Of a stretch of 64,000 nt of DNA, positions 1 through 8,032 are shown piece by piece. The stretch's first letter is position 1, and each line of letters begins with the position of its first letter. The stretch comes from Pacificispira sp965223125. GTDB taxonomy: Bacteria; Pseudomonadota; Alphaproteobacteria; UBA8366; Aestuariispiraceae. The position numbers and the translations under genes are program-made. The notes under the pieces were generated by a model. It was given only the letters and a program-made list of their open reading frames with translations. It was not told the DNA's origin and searched no databases. The DNA is taken from NCBI GenBank assembly GCA_965223125.1, contig OZ244984.1:434001-498000 (forward strand). The letters are read 5' to 3'.

Positions 1-408
1 TCGCCGCGCCCGGCGGATGTTTACAGCGGTTACTTCATTTGGGATTCCGAACGCAGTCAGGGTGATGCTGCCTTGCAATGCATCCGCCTGACATTCGAAT
101 CCAGCGAAACCCTGTCAGACGGGCGATTGCGCCTGACCGGAACATCGCGCTACATCACCGGCCCGAATGATGACATCGATTATGTCCAAGCCGAACTGAT
201 CTATACACCAGCGACCGGCGCTTTCGAATTATGGGAGCGCAATGCAACCAATGAGAATTTCATTGAAAACGGAAAATTCGTTGGCTCATTCCGACAGGGC
301 ACACTGTTCCTGGATGGATTTTGGATTGGTGAGAACGATCCAGAATCCGGTCGATTGACCCTGCGGCAGGGAACCGATGCACCCTGTACTCTGGCGATGG
401 ACGCCTGA
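1..408 (+). CDS. Hypothetical protein, 5' end cut by the window edge
   Basis: The reading frame is open from base 1 (S-P-R-P-A-D-V-Y-S-G-Y) and ends with TGA at 408, giving 135 visible residues. A TTG at 73 is the first possible start codon in view, but coding-like sequence continues upstream of it, so the gene almost certainly begins outside the window. The visible part is rich in alternating hydrophobic and charged residues with repeated G-x-F and L-x-L-x-G patterns, as in a small beta-rich protein (for example the stretch GRLRLTGTSRYITG). No membrane segment, signal peptide or catalytic motif is visible. I do not recognise the family. The next gene is convergent, 55 bases away. Confidence 0.6.
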   Translation, partial: SPRPADVYSGYFIWDSERSQGDAALQCIRLTFESSETLSDGRLRLTGTSRYITGPNDDIDYVQAELIYTPATGAFELWERNATNENFIENGKFVGSFRQGTLFLDGFWIGENDPESGRLTLRQGTDAPCTLAMDA

Positions 409-463
409 TGCCATGGAGTCCCGCTTTATCGCAAATCAATCTCAATCGGATTCCTCTCTGGAT

Positions 464-1072
464 TCATACATTTCCATTACGCCGCATTGCCTGTGCAAGA
501 TCTGAATTACCCCCAGCTTCCAGGCGATCCGCTATTTCCGCCGCGATATCCGGGTTCTTATTCTGTGACAGCTTAGCCTTGCCGTCGACCCCTTCGATCC
601 GCATCTCGAATGCAATAATGCCACGCCGCATACCTGCCATGAAGTCTGGATCGGTCTGATCAGGAGACCATCCCCCCTCTCCCTCATATTGCTGCGACAG
701 GCGTCTCATCAGGGTGCTGATCCGGGCTTCATCCTCTAGCACCTCCGGACACCCTGTAACCCGGGCCAGAACATAGTTCCATGTCGGAACCGCCTTTGCC
801 GGGTCAGGAAACCAGCGCGGCGAAACATAGCCATGGGGGCCGGAAAAAATCGCCTGGGCGACCCGCTTTCCATCGAATAGCCGCCAATGAGGATTTATGC
901 GGGCAAGATGACCATAGAGAACACCGTCGTCGATCATCATGGGAAGAGGCGACACGAAAGGCATATCCTCCGAATTGTCACCTGCACTGACCAGCATTCC
1001 GAATCCATTATTCTCGATAAATGCGAAAATTTCCGCTGAATCGACGACTCTAAATATCTCTGGTAGAAACAT
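464..1072 (-). CDS. PaiB-like FMN-binding split-barrel protein
   Basis: A 202-residue protein of the PaiB / FMN-binding negative regulator family, which shares the flavin reductase-like split barrel. Family hallmarks are the N-terminal MFLPEIFRV, the middle segment AIFSGPHGYVSPRW followed by PTWNYVLARVTG, and the C-terminal helix MRRGIIAFEMRIEGVDGKAKLSQNK. In Bacillus the relative PaiB represses sporulation and protease genes; the role here is not shown by the sequence. The start at 1072 is chosen over an in-frame start at 1195 because AGGGA lies about 9 bases upstream and the family normally begins with MFxPxxF. The extra 41 residues of the longer frame look non-coding. The gene stands alone, convergent with the preceding fragment. 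Confidence 0.85.
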   Translation of the reverse strand: MFLPEIFRVVDSAEIFAFIENNGFGMLVSAGDNSEDMPFVSPLPMMIDDGVLYGHLARINPHWRLFDGKRVAQAIFSGPHGYVSPRWFPDPAKAVPTWNYVLARVTGCPEVLEDEARISTLMRRLSQQYEGEGGWSPDQTDPDFMAGMRRGIIAFEMRIEGVDGKAKLSQNKNPDIAAEIADRLEAGGNSDLAQAMRRNGNV

Positions 1073-1248
1073 GATCTTGATCCCTGATGCAATTTCGCTC
1101 TTTACCAAAGTATCTGACACTGACTCCGTGTGATGACTAGGGACATTTTTCTCGGAATCACAGGACCATAACACAATCCGACTTGAAAGATTCACGGTTC
1201 CGGAATGAAACGACTTATGGTATAAGCGCTATGCATTTTGGGGGATCA

Positions 1249-1299
1249 ATGAACGCGGTCGAAAGAAAACCGCTTCGGAAACTGAAAAAAGCCACATGA
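1249..1299 (+). CDS. Short upstream ORF (16 codons) overlapping the next gene
   Basis: A 16-codon frame, MNAVERKPLRKLKKAT, lies directly ahead of the 1296 gene. It has a strong Shine-Dalgarno-like GGGGGA a few bases before its ATG. Its TGA (1297-1299) overlaps the ATG of the next gene in an ATGA junction, the usual layout for translational coupling. The downstream start has no clear ribosome site of its own, only an A-rich stretch. The peptide is basic (seven Lys/Arg). It could be a leader peptide, a coupling device or chance. No homologue is known to me. Confidence 0.35.
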   Translation: MNAVERKPLRKLKKAT

Positions 1300-1661
1300 C
1301 AAGTCCATATCTGGATAAGCCTCGGCGAGAGCTGGAACAGGCCCTTAGGGACTGCGGTCGGTCTCACGATGCGGTTGGTGGCGCGCGTATCGCCCATCAT
1401 GCCAGATATGCGGGCATCAGGTCCATGACGCGTGGATCATGGTATATTGTCTATGTCGCCACGCTTCTGGCAACCGGTGCCATCGTTGCAACTTTCGGAT
1501 TGCCGATCGCTCAATTGGCGCAGCAGCCCAATCCAAATGGTCTTTCCGATATTGAGCCTGCATCCGGTCCTTCTGCGACCGTTCCGATGCCGCATCCGGA
1601 AGAACGCGTGTTCGATTTCGGTACACTTCCTGTTTCAGGACTCCTAGAGCCGGAAGAGTGA
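1296..1661 (+). CDS. Small single-pass membrane protein, unknown function
   Basis: A 121-residue protein with a polar, basic N-terminal half, one hydrophobic segment at about residues 49-70 (IVYVATLLATGAIVATFGLP) and a Pro/Ser-rich C-terminal tail. The distribution of positive charge (R and K before the helix, acidic residues after it) predicts the N-terminus in the cytoplasm and the tail outside. I do not recognise a family. The start overlaps the stop codon of a short upstream ORF. Seven bases separate its stop from the end of the convergent chemotaxis pseudogene. Codon use resembles that of real genes in the window, but the support is modest. Confidence 0.5.
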   Translation: MTSPYLDKPRRELEQALRDCGRSHDAVGGARIAHHARYAGIRSMTRGSWYIVYVATLLATGAIVATFGLPIAQLAQQPNPNGLSDIEPASGPSATVPMPHPEERVFDFGTLPVSGLLEPEE

Positions 1662-1668
1662 GGCGGAA

Positions 1669-3177
1669 TTACACCCGCAGGGACCGGTAGAGGGCGAGCC
1701 CTTCCTGAGCCAGATCATTCGCAACAGCGACTGATTCCGAAATAGTCGACAGGGTTTCATTCACATCGCTGACAGCCATGGCCGCATTCTGAAGACTGCC
1801 CGCCATTTCCTGTGTTGTAGCAGTCTGCTGTTCCACAGTAGCGGAAACGCTGATGACACTGTCCTGCAGTGTCTCCACCGCCCCGCGTATCGTCTGTAAC
1901 CGCGCGACCACATCCGACGAAACAGTCTGCATCCCGCCGATCTCCTTGGATATCTGTTCCGTTGCACGGGTGACCTGTCCCGCCAGCCCCTTCACTTCGG
2001 ATGCCACAACGGCAAACCCCTTGCCCGCCTCCCCTGCCCGGGCCGCCTCTATCGTCGCATTCAACGCCAGAAGATTGATTTGTCCGGCGATATCCTGAAT
2101 CAGTTCGACGATTCTGCTCATTACCGCCGCCGCACTGTCCAACTACTGAGCAGAGGCACCTGTCGCATCCGCCTCCGCCTTTGCACGCTCAACCTCCTTT
2201 CGTGACAGCGACATACTCTGGGCGATCCCGCGAGCGGAAGCATCCAGTTCCTCCGCAGCGGAGGCAACGGACTGCACGGTTTCAAGTGTACGGCCTGATG
2301 CTGACGAGGCATCCCGGACCTGTTGATCGGCAAGGCCGACATCCTGCCGGATTTTCTCCAGATTCTGATCGACCTGTATGCCGACCTCCACAGCCTTTTG
2401 CCGCGCAAGCACCTGATCCGTCACATCGGTTGCGAATTTGACGATCTTGAAGACATTCCCGTCAGGATCCAAGATCGGATTGTAGGATGCCTGGATCCAG
2501 ACTTCCCGACCGCCCTTGCCGACTCGTCGGAACTCTGACCGCTGGAATTTACCTTGCCGCAATTCCTCCCAGAACACCTTGTAATCCGGCGATGAAACAT
2601 CTTCCGGGCGCAGGAACATGGCATGCGGGCGTCCGCGAACCTCATCCAGCGTATAACCCATCGTTGACAGGAAATTTTCATTGGCCGTGATGATCGTTGC
2701 ATCCGGCTTGAATTCAATCACCGCCTGGGATCGGGAAATCGCCAGAATCTAACCCTGCAACTCTGCATTCAACAAGGTTTCCTCGGTCACATTGGTGGCG
2801 CATTTCACCACGCGCTCTACTTTTCCCCGTCGGTCCAGAATCGGATTGTAGCTGGCCTGCAGCCAGACATCGCGCCCGCCCTTTGCGATCCTGCGATAGA
2901 GGCCTTTCTGATACCGTCCATTGCCGAGTGTCTCCCAAAAGGATTTGTATTCAGCACTGTCCCGGACACCCCGAGGAGCGAACATGCCGTGATGCTTCCC
3001 CTGGATCTCATGCAGTTCATATCCCATGGTCTTCAGGAAGTTCGGATTTGCATGCAGGATCGTACCATCCGGTTTGAACTGAATGATCGCCTGTGACAGT
3101 TGCAGTGCTGCCAGAACAGCCTTATCCGCGCCCGGCGTGTTAAGCCCGTCGCGATTCGAAAAATTCCAATTGACCAT
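1669..3177 (-). pseudogene. BdlA-like PAS-PAS-methyl-accepting chemotaxis protein with two in-frame amber codons
   Basis: One continuous minus-strand frame of 503 codons encodes PAS (about residues 25-140), a second PAS (about 150-260), and an MCP signalling domain with the hairpin-tip motif INLLALNATIEAARAGEAGKG. There is no membrane segment, the architecture of the soluble sensor BdlA, which controls biofilm dispersal in Pseudomonas. The frame is broken by TAG at 2749-2751 (after NAELQG, before ILAISRSQAVIEF) and TAG at 2143-2145 (after ATGASAQ, before LDSAAAVMSRIV). No frameshift or deletion is visible, and the parts join as in intact relatives. The start at 3177 has GAAGGG six bases upstream. 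TAG is an ordinary stop elsewhere in the window, so this is either a young pseudogene or a gene read through by suppression. Confidence 0.85.
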
Positions 3178-3290
3178 GATTACCCTTCAGAAGTTCCCCT
3201 TATGGAAAAGGGAAGATACTGATCATTTTACGTATCGCCAAATCTGTTTCGATAGCACGGAAAGGCAAGATCCCGAGCGGAACGCTTACA

Positions 3291-3318
3291 CAAAAAGAAC
3301 GGAGCCAAAGGCCCCGTT
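3291..3318 (-). terminator. Intrinsic terminator of the sdhCDAB operon
   Basis: Read on the minus strand, AACGGGGCC-TTT-GGCTCCGTT forms a nine-base-pair stem (one G-U pair) with a three-base loop, followed at once by CTTTTTG. It lies about 50 bases after the sdhB stop codon, the expected place for an operon terminator. Confidence 0.75.
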
Positions 3319-3369
3319 CCACTCCGTTCTCATGATGAAACCGGCAATTTAGTAGCAGGTACTCAGATT

Positions 3370-4152
3370 CTACCCTTGACGGGCGATCATCATCTTCTTG
3401 ATCTCCGCGATGGCCTTGGCCGGATTCAGACCTTTCGGGCAGGTTTTCGTACAGTTCATGATCGTGTGGCAGCGATAGAGCCGGAAAGGGTCTTCCAGAT
3501 TGTCCAATCGCTCGCCGGTCGCCTCGTCGCGGCTGTCCACCAGCCAGCGATAGGCCTGCAACAGCACGGCGGGGCCAAGATAGCGATCGCTGTTCCACCA
3601 ATAGCTGGGGCAAGAGGTCGAGCAGGAGAAGCACAGAATGCATTCATAGAGCCCGTCCAGCTTGCGCCGATCTTCGGGCGATTGCAGCCGCTCCTTGTCC
3701 GGTGGCGGCGGGGTCTTCGATTTAAGCCACGGCTCGACCGAGGCAAGCTGGGCATAGGCATTGTTCAGGTCGGGGACGAGATCCTTCACCACCTTCATGT
3801 GAGGCAGCGGATAGATGTTCACATCCTCCTTCACATCGTCGATGAACTTGGTGCAGGCCAGCGTGTTCGTGCCGTCAATATTCATCGCGCAGGACCCACA
3901 GATTCCTTCCCGGCAGGACCGGCGAAATGTCAGCGTCTGGTCCACCTCGTTCTTGATCTTAATCAGCGCGTCCAGAACCATCGGGCCGCATTCGTCCAGA
4001 TCGACCTCATAGGTATCGACCTGCGGCGTTTTCCCGTCATCGGGATTCCAGCGATAGATATTGAACTTCCGGATATTCTTCGCCCCGGCTTTCGCCGCCC
4101 AGGCCTTTCCCTTGCCGATCTTCGAGTTGGTGGGAAGTGCAAATTCAGCCAT
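3370..4152 (-). CDS. sdhB: Succinate dehydrogenase iron-sulfur subunit
   Basis: This 260-residue subunit carries electrons from the SdhA flavin to ubiquinone through three iron-sulfur clusters. The [2Fe-2S] ligands are seen in SCREGICGSCAMNIDG and the later LACTK. The [4Fe-4S] and [3Fe-4S] ligands are in CILCFSCSTSCPS and CHTIMNCTKTCPKGLNP. The length matches alphaproteobacterial SdhB, including the N-terminal extension with NIRKFNIYRWNPDDG. It is the last gene of sdhC-sdhD-sdhA-sdhB, 35 bases after sdhA, with a terminator downstream. It acts on the cytoplasmic face of the inner membrane as part of complex II. Confidence 0.98.
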   Translation of the reverse strand: MAEFALPTNSKIGKGKAWAAKAGAKNIRKFNIYRWNPDDGKTPQVDTYEVDLDECGPMVLDALIKIKNEVDQTLTFRRSCREGICGSCAMNIDGTNTLACTKFIDDVKEDVNIYPLPHMKVVKDLVPDLNNAYAQLASVEPWLKSKTPPPPDKERLQSPEDRRKLDGLYECILCFSCSTSCPSYWWNSDRYLGPAVLLQAYRWLVDSRDEATGERLDNLEDPFRLYRCHTIMNCTKTCPKGLNPAKAIAEIKKMMIARQG

Positions 4153-4187
4153 GTCTTCAAGTCCTCGAGGTTATCGACCGCTTGTTC

Positions 4188-5981
4188 TCAATATACCCGC
4201 GCCTTGGGCGGGATCGCCTGAACGTCGTTGGTCATCGGGCTCATCGTCACCGGGCGGTAATCCAGCTTCACCGAGCCATCCTCGTTGAGCCAGGCCAGCG
4301 TGTGTTTCATCCATTCCTTGTCGTCGCGCTCGGTATAATCCTCGCGGGCCTGGGCACCGCGGCTTTCCTTGCGGTTTTCGGCTCCGACAATGGTGACCAT
4401 AGCCTGTCCGATCAGGTTCTCGAATTCCAGCGTTTCCACCAGATCCGAATTCCAGACCATGCTGCGGTCGGAGACACGGATATCGTCCTTCGCGGACCAG
4501 ACCTGTTTCAGCTCTTCAATGCCCTCCTGCAACACCTCTCCGGTACGGAAGACGGCACAGTTGTTCTGCATGATATGCTGCATGCGACCGCGCAGTTCCG
4601 CCGTGGTGGTCGAGCCCTTGGCATGACGCAGCCGGTCGAAACGGTCGATGGCGGAGTCCGCCGCATCTTTCGACAGCGGGCGTGTGGTTTCGGTCGGGTC
4701 CACAGTCTCGGCACAGTGATTGGCAACCGACCGTCCAAAGACGACAAGGTCAAGCAACGAGTTTGACCCCAGCCGGTTTGCGCCATGGACGGAAACGCAG
4801 GCCGCCTCTCCCGCTGCCATCAGGCCGGGCACGGTTGCGTTTGGATCGCCGTCGCGCAGGGTAACAACCTCGCCATGATAGTTGGTCTGAATACCACCCA
4901 TATTATAGTGACAGGTCGGGATGACCGGGATCGGCTCCTTGGTGACATCGACACCGGCAAAGATTTTCGCGGTTTCCTCGATCCCCGGCAGGCGCTCGTG
5001 AATCACGGCGGGTGACAGATGCTCCAGATGCAGGTGGATGTGGTCCTTGTTCGCACCGACACCTCGGCCTTCACGGATTTCCATGGTCATGGAGCGGGAC
5101 ACGACATCACGGCTGGCCAGATCCTTGGCAGAGGGTGCATAGCGCTCCATGAACCGCTCCCCCTCGGAATTTGTCAGATAGCCGCCTTCTCCGCGTACAC
5201 CTTCGGTGATCAGACAGCCCGCACCATAGATACCGGTCGGGTGGAACTGCACGAATTCACAATCCTGCAACGGTAGTCCGGCGCGCAGCACCATGCCGCC
5301 ACCATCCCCTGTGCAGGTATGGGCAGAAGTCGCAGAGAAATAGACGCGGCCATAGCCGCCGGTCGCCAGCACCGTCTGCTTGGCATTGAAGCGATGCAGC
5401 GTACCATCGTCCAGATTCCAGGCCAGGATGCCGCGACAGGTTCCGTCCTCATCCATGATCAGGTCGATTGCGAAATACTCGATGAAGAATTCGGCATCAT
5501 ACTTCAAGGACTGCTGATACAGCGTGTGCAGCATGGCATGGCCGGTGCGGTCCGCCGCCGCGCAAGTGCGCTGTGCGGGCGGGCCTTCGCCAAATTTCGT
5601 CGTCATGCCGCCAAAGGGGCGCTGGTAGATCTTGCCATCTTCGGTGCGGCTGAAGGGAACGCCGTAGTGCTCTAACTCAATAATTGCGGGCGCAGCTTCA
5701 CGCACCATGTATTCGATGGCGTCCTGATCGCCCAGCCAGTCGGACCCCTTGACGGTATCGTACATGTGCCAGCGCCAGTCGTCGGGGCCCATATTGCCCA
5801 GCGCGGCAGAAATCCCGCCCTGCGCCGCAACAGTGTGGGACCTGGTCGGAAAGACCTTGGTGACACAGGCGGTTTTCAACCCTTTTTCGGCCAGACCGAA
5901 CGTAGCGCGCAGTCCGGCCCCTCCGGCACCAACAACGACGACGTCATAGGTATGATCAATTACGGTATAGGCTTCAGTCAT
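4188..5981 (-). CDS. sdhA: Succinate dehydrogenase flavoprotein subunit
   Basis: A 597-residue catalytic subunit of complex II that oxidises succinate to fumarate. The N-terminal Rossmann motif VVVVGAGGAGLRA binds FAD. RSHTVAAQGGISAALG contains the histidine (about residue 49) that carries the covalent flavin. HPTGIYGAGCLITEGVRGEGG, here cut to its core HPTGIY and TEGVRGEGG, is the substrate region, and the C-terminal part ends with DYRPVTMSPM. Length is standard for the family. It lies between sdhD (40 bases upstream) and sdhB, in the order usual for alphaproteobacteria. Confidence 0.98.
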   Translation of the reverse strand: MTEAYTVIDHTYDVVVVGAGGAGLRATFGLAEKGLKTACVTKVFPTRSHTVAAQGGISAALGNMGPDDWRWHMYDTVKGSDWLGDQDAIEYMVREAAPAIIELEHYGVPFSRTEDGKIYQRPFGGMTTKFGEGPPAQRTCAAADRTGHAMLHTLYQQSLKYDAEFFIEYFAIDLIMDEDGTCRGILAWNLDDGTLHRFNAKQTVLATGGYGRVYFSATSAHTCTGDGGGMVLRAGLPLQDCEFVQFHPTGIYGAGCLITEGVRGEGGYLTNSEGERFMERYAPSAKDLASRDVVSRSMTMEIREGRGVGANKDHIHLHLEHLSPAVIHERLPGIEETAKIFAGVDVTKEPIPVIPTCHYNMGGIQTNYHGEVVTLRDGDPNATVPGLMAAGEAACVSVHGANRLGSNSLLDLVVFGRSVANHCAETVDPTETTRPLSKDAADSAIDRFDRLRHAKGSTTTAELRGRMQHIMQNNCAVFRTGEVLQEGIEELKQVWSAKDDIRVSDRSMVWNSDLVETLEFENLIGQAMVTIVGAENRKESRGAQAREDYTERDDKEWMKHTLAWLNEDGSVKLDYRPVTMSPMTNDVQAIPPKARVY

Positions 5982-6021
5982 GGTCGGCTCTCTTTTCCCG
6001 GTTGATCCGCCTGTCCGATAA

Positions 6022-6402
6022 TCAGGCGGTGAACGCGACTTTCAGCACGGCGAATGCTGCCGCGACGGCCAGTGCCACAGATCCCAGCTTCACCGCCAGC
6101 ATCACGGCGATCTTGACGCCTTCTCCATGGATATAGTCCTCGACGACGACCTGAATACCGAGATGCAGGTGGTGGAATGTCGCAGCGATCAGCAGCAGCA
6201 GCATGATTGCGTTGAAAGGCGATGCCAGCCAGGCGCTCATGGCGCCATGGTCGCCCCCGGCATTCAGCATGATCGAATAGATGAACCACAGAGTCAGCGG
6301 GACGAGGGCGACGGCGGTGACCCGCTGTGCCCACCAGTGATGCGTGCCACTGCGGGCGGAGCCAAGGCCGCGAACCTGGCCCAGGGGGGATTTAAGACTC
6401 AT
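6022..6402 (-). CDS. sdhD: Succinate dehydrogenase membrane anchor subunit
   Basis: A 126-residue protein with three predicted membrane helices (about residues 27-47, 58-80, 95-120). It anchors SdhAB in the membrane and, with SdhC, binds heme b and ubiquinone. The N-terminal GLGSARSGTHHWWAQRVTAV is the family's conserved entry to helix one. FHHLHLGIQVVVEDYIHG in helix two holds the expected heme-ligand histidine and quinone-site residues. It follows sdhC by 36 bases and precedes sdhA by 40. Confidence 0.95.
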   Translation of the reverse strand: MSLKSPLGQVRGLGSARSGTHHWWAQRVTAVALVPLTLWFIYSIMLNAGGDHGAMSAWLASPFNAIMLLLLIAATFHHLHLGIQVVVEDYIHGEGVKIAVMLAVKLGSVALAVAAAFAVLKVAFTA

Positions 6403-6438
6403 GCTCTCTCTCCTTCACGAACCCGATCACGGCCCGGT

Positions 6439-6825
6439 TCACAGCGCCGCATAGCCGATGATCCAGGTAAGCAGTGTCAGTGCCCCGGCGACAACCGGCA
6501 CCGCATGGCCGCTGCGTGCCGCCGTTTCCAGTTCCAAGCCATGCCCGGTATCCCAGACCAGATGCCGGAGCCCGTTCACCAGATGATAGAACAGCGCAAA
6601 GGTCCATCCGAACAGGAACAACCGACCGATCAAACTGCCAATCACCGCCTGCACCGTCGCAAAGGTATCCGGGCCAGTCGCCAGCGCGACCAGCCACCAG
6701 ACCAGCAACAAGGTTCCGACGGCAAGCGCGATTCCCGTCGCCCGATGCAGGATCGAATAGGCCATCGTCCATTGCCAGCGATAGACCTGCAAATGCGGGG
6801 AAAGCGGTCTGTTTTCCGTTGTCAT
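6439..6825 (-). CDS. sdhC: Succinate dehydrogenase cytochrome b556 subunit
   Basis: A 128-residue membrane subunit of complex II. It starts with MTTENRPLSPHLQVYRWQW, the conserved N-terminus (RPLSPHLQVYR), followed by SILHRATGIAL, where the His-Arg pair lies at the quinone site. FYHLVNGLRHLVWDTGHGL contains the heme-ligand histidine. Three membrane helices are evident. An upstream in-frame start at 6900 would add 25 residues with no family similarity. The start at 6825 has GGGG a few bases upstream and is preferred. First gene of the operon, with a near-consensus promoter about 75 bases upstream. Confidence 0.96.
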   Translation of the reverse strand: MTTENRPLSPHLQVYRWQWTMAYSILHRATGIALAVGTLLLVWWLVALATGPDTFATVQAVIGSLIGRLFLFGWTFALFYHLVNGLRHLVWDTGHGLELETAARSGHAVPVVAGALTLLTWIIGYAAL

Positions 6826-6900
6826 CGCCCCTTGATCCCTTTCCAGTCTGTTCTTCACGCCCTGACATCGACCGATCAGGCCCGATATCAAGGGTGGCAC

Positions 6901-6928
6901 ACAGTAAGCCGTCAGGCCAAACTGTCAA
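6901..6928 (-). promoter_or_regulatory. Predicted sigma-70 promoter of sdhCDAB
   Basis: On the minus strand, a perfect -35 box TTGACA (6923-6928) is separated by 16 bases from TACTGT (6901-6906), which matches TATAAT at four of six positions. Transcription would begin near 6893, giving a leader of about 70 bases before sdhC. The stretch 6929-7140 upstream is AT-rich for this genome, with no gene visible. Confidence 0.6.
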
Positions 6929-7148
6929 AATATTTTGCACCGCAACACAATCAGCACATTCCCATACCACAGGGATTATTGAGAAAATGCGCCTCAAATC
7001 AAATGCTTGCAGATTTGGAAATACGGTGTGGATAAAGCCGTGGATAAACTGTGGTTCAATTGTGCGTAAGTAAATATTCACTCAACAACTTTTTCTCGAA
7101 CCGATTTACTTTTATATGGACTTAAAAATAACGAATCGTCACAGTATT

Positions 7149-7163
7149 AACAACGCAGTTGTT
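7149..7163. promoter_or_regulatory. Perfect inverted repeat, candidate operator
   Basis: AACAAC-GCA-GTTGTT is a perfect 6-3-6 inverted repeat in an AT-rich stretch about 35 bases before the first hairpin of the predicted RNA at 7190 and about 220 bases upstream of the sdh promoter. It is placed to bind a dimeric regulator of the RNA. I could not fit a convincing -35/-10 pair to either side. Confidence 0.35.
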
Positions 7164-7189
7164 GTGATCTCTGTTACGTACTTTGGTCA

Positions 7190-7862
7190 AGAAAGAATAT
7201 CCTTCGGGATTTCCAGACTGGCTTTTGGACTGACGGGATGCCGAAGCAGAATCCGGATGGGTTCTGCGGGGAATGCGGGTTCCGGTCGGACCGGGATGAT
7301 ATCTGTCATGGATGCCATTCCCATACGGGCCGTTCAGAACCGGCATCCACTGGACGGGCTTGTGGCGCGCCGGGAAACCGGCCTCGCCCTTGCATCCGGA
7401 AGGCGGGTGGCGCAGGGATGACAGGTCCCGTGCGGTGACCCGGCAGCTTTGTGACAAGGGCAACCTTGTGATGAGGATGCGGGCGGGTCCGCGCGGCGGG
7501 GACAGATGCGAACCGGAGACCAGGTGCTTTGCCAGGGTGACCGGGACAATGGATCGCAGAGTTCCCGCAACGGGTCTTCACTGATGCATATGACACTGCG
7601 CCGACGCGCGGGGGGTGCAAGCCCCTGTGAGGTGCCAGCGCCGCAACGGGTAAAACCGGCAGCGGCACCGGCGGATGGTACGACGCCAGACGTTCCTTTC
7701 GTCCGGTCGGTTGCCTCGCGCGCGTCTCGGGGCCCATCGATCCGGGATACCGGATCGACTTTATCGAAGGCGGGATACGCCGTCCGGCGTACCCCTTTCG
7801 ACGACAGGGTTCCGCAAAATCGGGCGCTCGGTTCTTCAGGAATCGAGCGCCCGTTTACTTTT
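7190..7862 (+). ncRNA. Large structured non-coding RNA of unknown family
   Basis: About 670 bases with no credible coding frame; the translations are Ser/Arg/Pro-rich noise. The plus strand is dense in perfect hairpins: ATCC-TTCG-GGAT (7199-7210), a nine-pair stem 7246-7254/7259-7267 with loop GGAT, GCCGG-GAAA-CCGGC (7369-7382), ACAAGG-GCAA-CCTTGT (7454-7469), a long-range stem 7631-7636/7664-7669 enclosing smaller helices, CGATCCGG-GATA-CCGGATCG (7738-7757), and a roughly 16-pair stem 7764-7801 with loop GTCC. One UUCG and two GNRA tetraloops are typical of large folded RNAs. It ends in a strong intrinsic terminator (7821-7862). I found no signature of RNase P RNA, tmRNA, SRP RNA, 6S RNA, a cobalamin riboswitch or a group II intron. 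The 5' end is approximate. It could also be a very long leader attenuated before the 8033 gene. Confidence 0.65.
7821..7862 (+). terminator. Strong intrinsic terminator ending the structured RNA
   Basis: CGGGCGCTCG (7821-7830) pairs perfectly with CGAGCGCCCG (7844-7853) across a 13-base loop and is followed by TTTACTTTT. This is the clearest plus-strand terminator in the window, and no coding gene on that strand lies upstream, so it must end a non-coding transcript. The bases before the stem (AAAAT) also give a weak tract for the opposite strand. Confidence 0.85.
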
Positions 7863-7994
7863 GCGACATGTGTCAGTGTGATCGATGAAGACACAAAAAG
7901 GCAGATGTGCGTGAAGTTAATATGACGATTCAGGGTGTTAACGAAAAATTAAGCAATCAGCGGCCATCGTTCGAAACAGGGGGAGTAAGAGTGT

Positions 7995-8015
7995 CGGCAT
8001 GTCGTGGACATGCCG
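7995..8015 (+). other. Perfect hairpin just before the ribosome site of the binding-protein gene
   Basis: CGGCATGTC-GTG-GACATGCCG is a nine-pair perfect inverted repeat. It ends six bases before the AGGGG ribosome-binding site of the gene starting at 8033. It could shape translation of that gene as an RNA hairpin, or bind a regulator as DNA. Confidence 0.4.
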
Positions 8016-8032
8016 GTCGAAAGGGGTATGAA

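Noticed and set aside
1669..3177. General TAG recoding to an amino acid in this organism
   Set aside because: Several intact genes in the window end in TAG at the family-typical C-terminus (azlC, azlD, the DppC-type permease), so TAG is a normal stop.
3376..4221. 281-residue plus-strand ORF across sdhB
   Set aside because: It is antisense to a certain gene, His/Arg/Leu-rich, and explained by the G+C-rich third codon positions of sdhB.
7500..7700. Cobalamin riboswitch, RNase P RNA, tmRNA, SRP RNA or group II intron
   Set aside because: Fragments such as GGAGACCAGG and GGTGCC recall cobalamin elements, but order and spacing do not fit. None of the fixed signature motifs of the other RNAs is present.
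7334..7894. 186-residue minus-strand ORF in the structured RNA region
   Set aside because: Ser/Arg/Pro/Cys-rich translation with no domain or good start site; the hairpins and terminator argue for non-coding RNA on the other strand.
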